Source: Pyrus communis
Taxonomy: Eukaryota; Streptophyta; Magnoliopsida; Rosales; Rosaceae
Length of the DNA: 64,000 nucleotides
Reading direction: 5' to 3'
NCBI RefSeq assembly: GCF_963583255.1
Contig: NC_084816.1
Location: 22,079,344-22,143,343, forward strand
Shown here: positions 11,076 to 21,745 of the stretch, in pieces
Layout of the letters: every line of letters starts with the position of its first letter
Position numbering within the stretch: position 1 is the stretch's first letter
Translations under genes and position numbers: made by a program
The notes under the pieces: generated by a model
What the model saw: only the letters and a program-made list of their open reading frames with translations
Databases searched by the model: none
Told to the model about the DNA's origin: nothing

Positions 11076-11445
11076 AAGGTAAATAAATTAAAAAAGAGAA
11101 ATCCGACTCTAGTTTAGCAGGGTTCTTCCTTTCTTCTTCTGTTTCTTTTCCTTGTTTGAGTCAAGAGTTTGAAGGAATCTTCTCTGTTCAACTTTCCTAT
11201 CACAAAAATGCAACAAAATTCAACCTTGAGGGTATTTTAAGTAGTTACAGGAACTTATCCTTTTCACTGAAGGAGCCATAAAAAATGACAGCAGAATTAT
11301 GTCATTTACGATCCACTTGTGTTTGAGTTCTGCCAAATAGTTGAATCTTTTGTTTCTTTGTGCATTGGGTAGCTGTTTGGATAATGCACTTTCTTATCTA
11401 TACATTTACATTTACTATCTTACAAAGATGGTCTTCTTTTTGCAG

Positions 11446-11613
11446 TCGACAATAGCTCAACAAAAAATGGAAATAGCATATCACCTGGTGTAAATGGCGT
11501 ATCTGTAGGTGCAGTGGTTGGAATTGTGGCCGGAGGAATCTTTATTATATTAGTGATACTTAGTATTCTTTGGAGGAGAGGCTCCCTAGGACAACAAAAG
11601 ACATTGGAGGATG
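11446..11613 (+). pseudogene. Transmembrane exon of the receptor kinase
   Basis: This 168-nt exon encodes a short polar stalk ('DNSSTKNGNSISPGVNG'), a hydrophobic helix ('VGAVVGIVAGGIFIILVIL') and a basic stop-transfer segment ('WRRG'). Phase 1 at both ends matches its neighbours. It lies downstream of the nonsense codon, so it would not be translated from a full-length message. Confidence 0.85.
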
Positions 11614-11896
11614 GTATTTGCACTGTTCTTATACTTGTCTCTTCTTTTTAGTAAATTAGGAAACAAAAAACACCCTAAAGCTATATATGTTCATGTTTAT
11701 GTTGAAACCCATGATGCTCCTACAGTATATGTTTATGTTGAAACTCATGATGCAAGTGTGCAGCGAATAGCTTTACTTGTTAAATTCTAGGTCTTGAATC
11801 AGTCACGGTGCTCACGGAACATTAAGAATAAGAAATGCTATCATTCTGAAAGTTCTTTTAGACGCAATTTCTTATGTGAGTTTACTTCTCACACAG

Positions 11897-13102
11897 ATTT
11901 AAAGGGTGTGGACCTGCAAACTGGTAAGTTTACATTCAAGCAACTCAAAGCTGCCACAACCAACTTTGACAAAGCAAATAAGATTGGCGAAGGTGGTTTT
12001 GGTTCCGTTTATAAGGTATTCTTCTGAACCAATAATTTCATGTATATATTTGTTTCATATTTTTTAATTTGATTAATAATAGTCATCCTAATTAAAGTTA
12101 ATTTCTCAAATGTAGGGTATTCTAGCAGATGGCACCATGATTGCTGTTAAGCAGCTTTCTTCCAAATCAAAGCAAGGGAATCGTGAATTTGTGAATGAGA
12201 TAGGCATGATTTCTGCTTTGCAACACCCTCATCTTGTTAGCCTCTACGGATATTGTATTGAAGGAAATCAACTATTGCTTGTCTACGAGTACATAGAAAA
12301 TAATAGCGTTGCTCATGCTTTGTTCGGTAACTATTGCTTTTGTGTGCCTACAATTCATTTGGTTCATGCAAATGGGTATAATAAATCTTATGCACACAAA
12401 TTATATATGTTGTTAGTTATGGCTAATTTTGATTAATTTGAAAAATTGAAGGGGCAGGAGAAAGTCATTTGAAGTTGGATTGGCCAACAAGGCACAAGAT
12501 CTGCATTGGTATAGCGAGAGGTCTGGCTCACCTCCATGAGGAATCAAGATTGAAGGTCGTTCATAGAGACATAAAGGCAACTAATGTGTTGCTTGATAAA
12601 AATCTAAACCCAAAAATATCTGACTTTGGATTAGCCAAACTTGATGAAGAAGATAATACACACATTAGCACTCGTATTGCTGGAACTTTGTAAGTGCCTA
12701 TGTTTTTACTTTGTTTACTTTTGTTTTGATTCTTTCGTCCCTAACCAAACGGAAAGTTTTCTACCTCACGAAAATTTCAACTTAACCAAGATCTTTGATG
12801 TTAAATAAACTTGAAGGCCAGATTTGTCATATAGCTATTGTATTGTTGCTAAACTTTCAATTAAAGTATAAAAACCCTGCTTTCTAAAGCTTGGTATTAT
12901 TTTAGAATTCTTTTAGCTAAATATGGGGGAAATGATTTCATAATTTTGCAGTGGCTATATGGCACCTGAATATGCAATGCGGGGTTATTTGACTGATAAA
13001 GCAGATGTTTATAGTTTTGGAATTCTTGTATTGGAGATTGTTAGTGGGAGGAACAACACAAGTTACCGAACAAAGGCAGAATGCTTTTATCTTCTTGATT
13101 GG
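11897..13102 (+). pseudogene. Kinase-domain exons of the receptor kinase
   Basis: Four exons encode most of a Ser/Thr kinase. Visible motifs are the juxtamembrane 'VDLQTGKFTFKQLKAATTNF', the glycine loop 'IGEGGFGSVYKG', the lysine motif 'IAVKQLSSKS', '[13 protein letters not shown]', '[18 protein letters not shown]', '[20 protein letters not shown]' and '[15 protein letters not shown]'. All catalytic residues I can check (AVK lysine, HRD, DFG, APE) are present. The last exon ends after 'FYLLDW', where the next bases are ctaact and not gtaact, so the 5' splice site is lost and reading through gives Leu-Thr-stop at 13103-13111. Confidence 0.9.
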
Positions 13103-13291
13103 CTAACTTGAATCTAACTGCATCCTAATTGAACTTCAAATTTTGTTGATGCTATTAACCCTAGATAGAAATCGACTTGTATTCCGCGGGTAAAAGTTTT
13201 AATGATTATCCAAAATCAGGTCATCATACTATTGCTTCATTTGCTATTTATTTTGTCCATAACACCAAAAAAAGGTTATTAGTGTCTTTTA

Positions 13292-13666
13292 TGTTGTAAA
13301 ATTGACGGTGTGTGTGCAGTGGAATAAATAAAATAAGACACAAAATTTACGAGGTTCCTCTACAGTCAGTGTGACTGGAGTACGTCCTCGGGCAGCAGTG
13401 ATGCTTTCATTATAATTTGGAATAATAGGAGTACAAAGATAACTCTATATATTCTCTCCTCTCCTCTTCCTCTCTTTCTTTTCTGCTCTTATCTTTTTTG
13501 TTACATGAAAACATATGGAGTGCTCTATTTATAGAGCAACTTCATACTGATGCATTAACTGCATGTTGAAATTTGTAACGCGTCTTCTGACAGCACAATT
13601 CATATTCCACTTTCATTTTCTACAAATGGAACTGTGGGCATTCATTGCCCATGAGACTTTTCAACA
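13292..13666 (-). repeat. 3' LTR of the Copia element
   Basis: This copy is adjacent to the polypurine tract, so it is the 3' LTR of the minus-strand element. It contains a TATA-like ctctatttatagag (about 13,524-13,537, reading ctataaatagag on the minus strand). It matches the other LTR over 375 bp apart from one substitution. Confidence 0.85.
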
Positions 13667-13684
13667 CTCCCCCTTGGATGCCCA
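13667..13684 (-). other. Polypurine tract of the Copia element
   Basis: On the minus strand the sequence reads 'catccaagggggag' directly before the LTR start TGTTGAAAAG. A purine run in this place is the plus-strand primer site of LTR elements and sets the direction of the element. Confidence 0.75.
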
Positions 13685-14923
13685 CATATCAACATGAGTT
13701 GCCTCGTTAAGATCTTGATCTATTTTTGGATGCTCCCCCTTGATGAGTATCTCCCCCTGATTTCAAATTATTTAGGCTGATCATTCATCCTGCTGCTTTA
13801 GTCTTTTAACGGTGATAGTTGCCGAATAAGGTGTTTCACTTGTTGTTAATTTTCCACATGCTTGTTCTTGAACTGGGTTGGAGGGCCTTCTGCTAGACTT
13901 CCTCCTAATGTCTGAATTTAACCATTTTATCTGGAGCTGAATTTAATTCAAGGATGGTGGACACTTGATCTTGAATCGGACTTGTGATTTCTTCAAAGGC
14001 CGTCTAGGCTTGATCTTGAATGAAATTGGACCATGAGGAGCTGCATGTGACAAGTGATCTTAGACTTTGTCGGGGATGAACTGACATGTGTTTGTTGTGG
14101 TTGTCTCCACATGCTTCAATGTATCATTTTCACTTGCCTTACTTGCTCATTTTGCAGAAGTGGTATTTTCCTTATGCAGGTTTGGCATCTTCTCGTGTAG
14201 TATTTGTCCTCTGATACAGGAGTGGGATGCAAACCTTGTATTTGAATGGACCATCACTTCTTGGTGGCAGCGAAAGTTTGAGTGGAGGTTCCGACATATT
14301 GCTTTCTTTATCCTTGTCTTGACAGGTAAGAACAAGGACAAAGGAAAGGACAGGGAGATTGCATGATATGAGATACTCTTGCTTTCGTCCCTGATGATAT
14401 GAGATACTCTTACTCTGGTGTGACTTGTTTGTAGATGTATTCTCAGAGAGGAAGAAAACTGAGTATTTCGAGATACTTTGTGAAAGATGCATTTTCGGAG
14501 ATGAGGAAGAGTTAGATATTTTTCAGTTCTGCCTTGCCATGGAGGACAGAGGTTGACATATATATGGATTTCCCAATAGCAGGTAGTAGTGCTGTGTCTT
14601 TACTCTTGTCAGCAACTGTGGTGTAATTAGAACAGTAAGATTCACGCGTTTTCAACTTTATCAGAGATCTTTGACAAAGTTGCACGTGATATCCAAGAGC
14701 TGAGATTGCGTCTGTGAAATGTTGACAGAAGTCATGCAGGGAAATCCGGCTTTTGAAATTCGAAAATCGGTGTCTCTTCGATTTTTGAATAAGTGGTCCT
14801 GTTGCCCCTCCTTTTATAGAGATATCAATTTTGTTCAGAAACACTCAGAAAATTGTTACCTGCAGAAATTTCCCTTTCTTGCACTTCTGAGATTTTATCT
14901 GACTTCCTTCATCATTTCTGAAA

Positions 14924-15532
14924 ATGTCTTGCCCATCTAACATTTGCTTAGATTTGAGTCTCAGGATTGATACAGACGAGCAGCGTCAGGATAACATATG
15001 GCGCCCGTCCTTCTCATCTTCTAATGGTCCTCTTACGGTTGGGGACTCTGTGATGAAGGATAACATAACTGCTACAGTGGTAGCCAGGAATCTTCTCACT
15101 CCAAAGGACAACAGAATCCTTTCAAACCGGTCTGATGAGGCGGCCGTTCAAGACTCATTGGCTCTCAGTGTTCAATGTGCGGGCTCTGTATCCAATATGG
15201 GTCAGCGCTTACTTGCTCGAACTCACCAAGTTGAATCATTAATGGCTGAGGTGGCAAGTCTTAAACAAGAGATTAGAGGGCTTAAGCATGAGAATAAAGT
15301 GTTACACATGCTTGCAAATAATTACTCTACGAGCATGAAAAGAAAGCTCGACCAGCTACTGGAATCCGAAGGTCGGACTCAAAATGACAATCGGGGGTTC
15401 GAGTCTTTATTCCAAAGACATCCATTGTCTTAGCTGTCTGGAGTTTCACCAAGTATTGAGACTCCAAATAATCAACTTCTGGTGTCTTCCCCTTCTGGGG
15501 TACTTCCGAGTACTGAGGCTTCACATGAGTAA
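14924..15532 (+). pseudogene. Antisense coiled-coil ORF carried by the Copia element
   Basis: This ORF runs plus strand, opposite to the element, between the integrase remnant and the 3' LTR. From ATG 14924 it encodes 169 residues to a TAG at 15431-15433. The same frame then continues for 33 codons to TAA 15530-15532, with repeated 'LPSTEA'-type phrases. Residues about 100-145 ('VESLMAEVASLKQEIRGLKH') form a leucine-rich heptad pattern typical of a coiled coil, followed by a basic 'STSMKRKLDQL' segment. I recall similar hypothetical proteins annotated many times in woody eudicots, which fits a transposon-borne gene. Function is unknown. The TAG removes a short Pro/Ser-rich tail only, so the truncated protein may still be made. 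Confidence 0.6.
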
Positions 15533-16706
15533 CCTTTGTGAAGGTTCCTTTCTGTTTGTTTGTTTTAACTCATGTGTATGTAATTTCTCGGAGATATTAA
15601 TATATAAGCTTTATTTCATTCAGTGTATTGTGTTAAATACAATAAAGCAAATACTTCACTAAGATGTGGTACTTCTGGACCAAATATCAATTTATCTTTA
15701 CCCCTCGCGAAGATAAATGATTATTCTCAGTATCTAAATCATTTGAGTATTCAACTCATAATCTTTAATCCATATGATTTTTTAATGTCATAAACATCAT
15801 GGATAAGATTCGTGTTGGCATATTGTTCGATTCTGCAGTTCGAGACAATATTTCTCTCAACACTTTATAATCTTTCTTGACTCTTCAGGAGTTCCAATTT
15901 AATATCATCAACTCTTGCAAGAGATTTTAGTATGTTGCAACAATACCATAATGGAAGTATTTACTAAGGCAATTTATATCATCCATTGGTATTGAGTACA
16001 TATTTCATGTTTTACCCTTCCGGGGCTTTCTTCAAGCAATTTGAATCCTTCAGGGATTTTCTACATTTCATGACACATTTTCCTTTAGAATTTATACAGA
16101 GCAATTTGCTTCCATGTATATTTGAGGGATTTATTTATGGAGATATTATGTGGGCGACTCATAACCCTTCATATATAATTCTTCATTCATATGAACTCGT
16201 TTCCAACCCTGTGTCTTATCATATGAGTGTATTTCACGGTATTACAAATGCCCATATGTAACCTTCTATGTTCAACATCTTTTGGCTATTTGTATTGTAT
16301 CCAAGTATATAGGTCTATTTTTCCACGTTCTTACAAAATTATAATGGATTTGCCTTTATCCATTTTTAGCCCATAATTTTGTTGATGGAAAAAAAACGGG
16401 ACTCAATATCACCACAGCTCATTGATGAATTTAGTAGCTACTGGTAAAAACCAAAATTACCATTGGTTATCATCAATCTGTGATCCCACATTCTCATGTG
16501 CATGCGCATGCATAAAAGTTTTTCATTTCTTTTGGGATATCCATTGCCTCTTCAAGGGCATTACACTATCTCTTCCAGGATAGTCATAATTTAGAGAATG
16601 CGGATCATAACCTCCTTTTGAGCGTTATAGAGCTTGGATTTTAATCTCCACTTCGGGAGTTGAGTCATTGGAACCTATACGTCTATCATGCTTCATGCAT
16701 GAGACA

Positions 16707-16997
16707 TCAATATTCCCATGTCCGCGGATTGACCTTTTCGGGACAAGTATCCTTGCAACAACTGTCATGCGTCTGACATGCGATAGTTATGCAATAGTTC
16801 AGTAGTGCCATATTCTTCTTCTTTCGAAGGACTGAACCTTTTGAGTCTGAGGGTCTGCCACGCTTCAGGCGTGCAACAGATAAATCATTTGCTGCCATAT
16901 TATTTTGTCCAACAGGGACATTAATTCTTGTAGGCACATTTGCAGCAAGCATATGTGATTTTATCACTTTCGTTTCATCATTAAATGCATCATTCAA
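16707..16997 (-). pseudogene. Copia polyprotein linker remnant
   Basis: The minus strand encodes 'VPTRINVPVGQNN' and 'ARLKRGRPSDSKGSVLRKKK'. This is typical of the linker between integrase and reverse transcriptase of plant Copia polyproteins, where an 'RLKRGRP.GSKD' basic segment is common. It is cut off by stops on both sides. Confidence 0.6.
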
Positions 16998-17217
16998 TTA
17001 TTCTCACTTCGTTTGTATATTGATTGCTTCATGAATCAAAATAAGACAAATTCTCTTCGTTCTTCTGGAACGGTTTTTTCTTATCATTCTTCTGGAATGA
17101 TATTTGTTCATCGTTCTTCTGAAACGAAGTTATTTTCTTCCCCTAACGGCGGGAAAATTGTCTTATCAAAATGACAGTCCGCAAACCACGCGGTAAATAT
17201 ATCCCCAGTCAAGGGTT

Positions 17218-17661
17218 TTAAATATTGAATGATAGATGATGTCCAACATCAATGCCTAATCCGCAATGATGCTTCATTTCAGTATGTTGTGGCAGTGCAA
17301 TAGGCACATAGATAACACAACCAAAAACTCGTAAATGTATAATGTTTGGCTGGTTCCCAAACACGAGTTGTACTAAGAAGTATTGATGGTTGTCAACAGG
17401 TCTCAACCAAATCAATAATGTATCATGTAAAATGACATGTACCCATGTAAAAACTGGCAATTTTATTTTCATCAGCAGAACGCGGGTAATCAATTTCATC
17501 CGCTTAATAAATGCTTCTGCTAAACCATTTTTGAGTATGGACATAAGGAACTTCTGGTCCTTATTTAATAGTCTGCAGACTGAGACTCTTATGACTTTTA
17601 TTGCAATTAAGTTGAGGCACTGCGGCACTTCAAACTTAAGGTACTTATCAAGGAACTTCAT
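17218..17661 (-). pseudogene. Copia integrase C-terminal remnant
   Basis: The minus-strand frame contains 'NGLAEAFIKRMKLITR', 'LLMKIKLPVFTWVHVILHD', 'LVFGNQPNIIHLRVFGCVIY' and 'VPIALPQHTEMKHH'. These correspond to the end of the integrase core and the following conserved segment of Copia polyproteins ('NG.AE..IK', 'P...HLR.FGC..YVPI'). The catalytic Asp residues of the core would lie upstream and are not visible; the frame opens abruptly at 17661. It is non-functional as it stands. Confidence 0.7.
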
Positions 17662-18025
17662 GTCCTGATCCTTTTGTTTGATGGAACTTCAGGTCCAATC
17701 ATTTTTATTTGATGAGGATCAAGAAACTGCAGGTTCTGATCTGATCAAGGAACTTCGGGTCCAGTATGTACTCATCGTAACAAAAAGAAGTACAATAAAT
17801 AAATTAAAGCAATAGACGGTAATTCCAGCCATAATGAATAAATTGCATTTAAGTAAATAAAGTTTGTGACAATGGCTTTAATTTAGCACCATTCACATAA
17901 ATCAAAACTTAAAGCAGTAGGCGGTAAAACCGTCCATGATAAATAAATTGCTTTAAAGGAAATAGAACTTGTGAAAGGGTTTTAAACCAACACCAATTCA
18001 CATAAATAACAAAAAGTATCATACC
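17640..18025. repeat. Short direct repeats inside the Copia element
   Basis: The phrase 'aaggaacttc.ggtcc' recurs with variation at about 17,650, 17,681, 17,715 and 17,748. A second repeat, 'gcaatagacggtaa' / 'gcagtaggcggtaa' with following sequence, occurs at about 17,810 and 17,925. These non-coding repeats lie where protease or gag would be expected and suggest the coding part was replaced. Confidence 0.5.
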
Positions 18026-18794
18026 TCCTTTTATTTATTATTTTTCTTTCTTTTGTCAGCACTTATTCAAACCTGCAACATGGTGCTATGCACCAACAGA
18101 AACCTATTTATGTTATGTTGACCAAATGGTGCCATGCACCATTCAAATCCTTTTTATATATATTTTTTTTTCTTATGTTGCAGTCAACATCTTCTTTTTT
18201 TTCTTCTTCACATGTGCCTTGCCATTCCATCCCCCTTTTTCTATTATTTTTCTTCCTTCTCTGTCTCTGCCAGTCTCGAAACACAAGGCAAGCTGGGTAG
18301 TTATGGAGGTTTCCCAAAAATCAATTCAATCCAAAAGGCTACCAGAGACTGGCGTGGTTCTTGCATGACCCAGGGAACATGGCATCGTTAAGCAAGAACC
18401 TCCCTACAGAGACATAGATGACAGTGGGGTTGACGAAGGCACAAGAGAGGGAGGCCTGTGTGGATTCATTATTGCCATCACCATCTCAAACAACCAAGTA
18501 TTCATGGGAGTTCTCAAGATCCGTCGAAAACAACGTGATCTGGGTTTCCAAGTCTGATGAGATTCTTCTGGATCTCTGGAAACCAGTTGTCAAGTACGAG
18601 TTTTCTCATCTCGTGACGACTTCAGGTCGTAAATTTCAATTTTTCACCGGAATTCGGTGGGGCGCTTCTGGCGCAGTGGGAGAGACGAAAAATGGACATA
18701 CCTTTTATTCTGTGAGATTTTAGATGACTGAAGTGAGAGGTGGATAGTGCTTCACCGGATTTATGGCGTTGTGCTTTCCACTGACATGAGAGCT

Positions 18795-18810
18795 TTTCGT
18801 GCTGATAACG
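18795..18810 (-). other. Primer-binding-site-like sequence
   Basis: Directly inside the right LTR the minus strand reads 'cgttatcagcacgaaaag'. A 'TTATCAGCACG' sequence follows the 5' LTR in many plant Copia elements and is taken as the tRNA primer site. Its position confirms that the right LTR is the 5' LTR. Confidence 0.6.
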
Positions 18811-19185
18811 TGTTGTAAAATTGACGGTGTGTGTGCAGTGGAATAAATAAAATAAGACACAAAATTTACGAGGTTCCTCTACAGTCAGTGTGACTGGAGT
18901 ACGTCATCGGGCAGCAGTGATGCTTTCATTATAATTTGGAATAATAGGAGTACAAAGATAACTCTATATATTCTCTCCTCTCCTCTTCCTCTCTTTCTTT
19001 TCTGCTCTTATCTTTTTTGTTACATGAAAACATATGGAGTGCTCTATTTATAGAGCAACTTCATACTGATGCATTAACTGCATGTTGAAATTTGTAACGC
19101 GTCTTCTGACAGCACAATTCATATTCCACTTTCATTTTCTACAAATGGAACTGTGGGCATTCATTGCCCATGAGACTTTTCAACA
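18811..19185 (-). repeat. 5' LTR of the Copia element
   Basis: This LTR is almost identical to the left copy over 375 bp. As the 5' LTR it contains the promoter, with a TATA-like ctctatttatagag at about 19,043-19,056 reading leftward. Transcription would run antisense to the kinase pseudogene. Confidence 0.85.
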
Positions 19186-19251
19186 CTTTACTATATATAG
19201 CTTATATATGTCAAAGTTCTCGAATCAATAAAGGTTCTTTCATGTTTGCAG

Positions 19252-19647
19252 GCAACTCTTCTTAAAGCGCAAGGGAATTTGTTGGATCTAGTGGATCCAC
19301 GGTTGGGTTCAAACTTCAACAAAAAAGAAATGATAGTTACAATCAACGTGGCTCTCCTTTGCTCTAGTGTCACTTCAGCAGTTAGGCCTACTATGTCTTC
19401 AGTTGTGAGCATGCTTGAAGGCAGGGTTGCTGTTCAGGAGGTAGTCTCAGATCCAAATCCCTCAAGTAATGAGATCGATGCAATGAGGAACCATTTTCAA
19501 TCCTATTTAGAAGGGAGTGCAGGTGAGAGCCAGATACAAACCGAGTCAATTGAAGAGCCAAGGACTATTTCATATGCGTCTGGTCATGATCTTTATCCAA
19601 TCAATCCTGATTCGAACTACAGAGAGAACATAAATAAGAGAAATTAG
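19252..19647 (+). pseudogene. Last exon of the receptor kinase
   Basis: After the acceptor 'tttgcag' the frame encodes the end of the kinase domain: 'LLDLVDPRLGSNFNKKEMIV', 'VALLCSSVTSAVRPTMSSVV' and 'SMLEGRVAVQEVVSDP'. A low-complexity cytoplasmic tail runs to TAG 19645-19647. It is intact and in phase with the exon ending at 13102, but the lost donor and the Copia insertion separate the two. Confidence 0.88.
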
Positions 19648-20379
19648 GAAACTGTTTGATTGATGATTATCAACATATTATTTTTGAAAGAAGGATAGTT
19701 ATTTTGTTTAAGAGTTTATAAATATTGGTGAAATAAGAATTAAAGAAGTTTCCAGCATAATAATTGTTAAGTGTGAAATCAACGGTTTCCATGAACTTGT
19801 CTTTTTAGTTCTTGTAATTTTGATAAAACTGATTTTCTTATTTTATAACTGCAATATTGGATCAACGTGCTTTAGCATAGAAACTGAAATATTTAGTCAT
19901 TGTGTCCATGATAAGATTGCATTACAACGACATAATTTAAAACTAAACTTTTGTCACACGTGTATTGAACTCTTTGTAATTTTACTTGTCAGTTAAACTT
20001 TGGCATCGCTGATAATTGAATGTTTTCGTGCTCAGACAAAAGTAGCTACAAAACAATGTGCTTTGGTACTTGTTATGCAGTATCAGTAGTCTTCGGAAGG
20101 CATGAGGTAGTAGATTTAGATGGTTAAAGGTAAAGGGGATGAGATGAAGTCACCTTGGTTAGCTTTTCTCGAGCTCCAACGATCAAAATGGAACTTAAAA
20201 CTTTTTGTACAACTTTACGACTCTTCAAAATCTAAATTCTAAAAGAAAAATGTGCATTCAAAAAATTGAAGATATGATGAGCGTTAGTTTAAGTCACATT
20301 GCGATCATTGTGGGAATCAACATTAAAATGAACTTACTATGCAACAAGAGCCCGAGAATGATATTTTCACCAAACTTTG
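19648..20379. other. 3' flank of the receptor kinase, no gene seen
   Basis: AT-rich sequence without a convincing coding region or repeat. The 3' UTR and polyadenylation site of the pseudogene probably fall in its first few hundred bases. Confidence 0.5.
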
Positions 20380-20565
20380 TGTTGGAACACCCATTGTCCC
20401 ACATCGGCTAGGAGGGAAGAAGGAAAGCAGTTTAAATAGAAATACCCTTCTCTAACTAATATCAAGGCCTTTTGTGATAAAACTTCACATCTAAGGACAA
20501 TATTGATGTTGTTGGGGTGGGCCCTTGGCCTGTCGACCTGAAAAATTCTACATGGTATCAGAACC
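20380..20565 (+). mobile_element. Short LTR followed by a Met-tRNA primer site
   Basis: A block starting TGTTGGAACAC and ending ATTCTACA (20380-20552, 173 bp) is followed at once by tggtatcagaacc (20553-20565). That is close to the 'TGGTATCAGAGC' complement of initiator Met-tRNA used by many Copia and TRIM elements. The size fits a TRIM LTR. No second LTR is visible nearby, so this is a fragment. Confidence 0.5.
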
Positions 20566-20588
20566 AAGGGACAGGCCCGTACTGCCAC

Positions 20589-21080
20589 GTGATTGGGTGG
20601 GTCCCCGTTTGGCCCCTGGCGATGGGTGTGTCTCGACATGGCTCCACGTAGGCCAAAGATGTACTGTGATTGGGTGAGTCTCCATTTGGCCCCATGCAAT
20701 GGGTGAGTCCCGACATGGCTCCACGTGGTGGGTCCACGTGTGACCCATAACTAATACCTCACACCTGAGAATTGTGCAGGTGGTAAAAGTGCATTTCACC
20801 GAGAGTAGTCCAACTTTTTATAAGCCCTTGTAAGGTGATTGGGTGGGTCCCCGTTTGGCCCCTGGCGATGGGTGTGTCCCGACATGGCTCCACATAGGCC
20901 AAAGATGTACTGTGATTGGGTGAGTCTCCATTTGGCCCCATGCAATGGGTGAGTCCCGACATGGCTCCACGTGGTGGGTCCACGTGTGACCCATAACTAA
21001 TACCTCACACCTGAGAATTGTGCAGGTGGTAAAAGTGCATTTCACCGAGAGTAGTCCAACTTTTTATAAGCCCTTGTAAG
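20589..21080. repeat. Two tandem copies of a 246-bp unit
   Basis: The sequence from 'gtgattgggtgggtccccg' at 20589 is repeated from 20835, period 246 bp, with very few differences (for example 'gtctcgac' against 'gtcccgac'). Each unit itself contains two related halves with 'gattgggtg', 'tttggcccc' and 'cgacatggctccac' motifs. It is GC-richer than its surroundings and probably the internal part of the adjacent short LTR element. Minus-strand open frames across it are period artefacts. Confidence 0.8.
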
Positions 21081-21684
21081 GTGGTAAAGTGGATTTCACT
21101 ATAAAATTAATTTGACAATATGGAGAGTAATCCAACTCTTTATAAGCCCTTGTAAGGTTTTGGATAATTATGTTTACATAACTTTTGTCGCTGTACAACC
21201 TTCAATTTTGTTCAAAGTAAAATAATGTGAGAGTTACTAGACCCACCCTAATGTCCTATTTCCCACCAACATTATAATCCCACCACCATAAAAAGTTAAA
21301 AAAATGAAATGTTATTTCTCCACCCACTATTATTCATTAAAATTTGAAATATTAGTTTCCCAACAACGAAGTCTTTTTTTATGATAATCTACCAGCAAAT
21401 GAATGATTGTCCATTGTTGTATGATAATCTACCAGCAAATGGACAAATTTGTAATTAAAAATTTCATTAAAAAGTGGGTAGGAAGATATATATAACACTG
21501 ACGCGGGAATAATAATACTCAATAACACTTATATCCATATGTATATTTACTATAAAGGACTTATACTAGACTCTTTAACAAAATCTTAATTTCTTGTACA
21601 CCCAATTTGAATTTCCACTAAAGTTTCGATACAATAAAACATGTTCATCAAGTACGCATTCTCACACCTTTAATTACCCCCCCC

Positions 21685-21745
<61 letters not shown>

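Larger units (their letters stand above)
13292..19185 (-). mobile_element. Recent Copia-type LTR retrotransposon inside the last kinase intron
   Basis: Two 375-bp LTRs (13292-13666 and 18811-19185) flank 5.1 kb. Their ends are TGTTG...CAACA and they differ at one base that I can find (gtcctcgg against gtcatcgg). Flanking pentamers are tttta on the left and cttta on the right, a one-mismatch target-site duplication. A polypurine tract lies next to the left LTR and a primer-site-like sequence next to the right one, both reading on the minus strand, so the element runs right to left. Inside, only integrase and the linker after it are recognisable, both damaged; I see no gag or reverse transcriptase. 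It is therefore probably a non-autonomous derivative mobilised by a relative. It also carries a plus-strand (antisense) ORF. Confidence 0.85.
5552..19647 (+). pseudogene. LRR VIII-2 / malectin receptor-like kinase pseudogene
   Basis: Ordered exons encode an extracellular LRR region, a malectin domain, one membrane helix and a Ser/Thr kinase. This is the layout of the plant LRR VIII-2 receptor-like kinases (Arabidopsis At3g14840 class), plasma-membrane receptors thought to bind cell-wall-type ligands. Exons by splice signals: to 5598, 5702-5770, 5984-6055, 6143-6214, 6351-6422, 6535-6606, 6824-6895, 6980-7051, 7137-7208, 7947-8018, 9139-9195, 9496-9552, 9634-9657, 9815-9852, 10131-10510, 10618-10816, 11446-11613, 11897-12015, 12116-12326, 12452-12689, 12952-13102, 19252-19647. 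Phases join correctly throughout. Lesions: an in-frame TAA at 10352-10354, a CT in place of the GT donor at 13103, a 5.9-kb Copia insertion in that intron, and no exon 1. The stop alone would remove membrane anchor and kinase. The 5' exon could lie left of the window if the first retrotransposon sits in an intron. Confidence 0.9.

Noticed and set aside
14088..14366. 92-codon plus-strand open frame in the Copia element
   Set aside because: No recognisable motif, hydrophobic and Phe/Ser-rich composition typical of chance frames, and it lies between the PPT and the antisense ORF without conservation evidence.
18100..18730. Plus- and minus-strand open frames of 70-101 codons near the 5' LTR of the Copia element
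   Set aside because: They lie in the leader region, include T-rich simple sequence, overlap on both strands and have no gag-like motif.
20380..20552. Cassandra-type LTR with an embedded 5S rRNA promoter
   Set aside because: The short LTR and Met-tRNA primer site fit TRIM elements, but I could not find the 5S rRNA internal control sequences.
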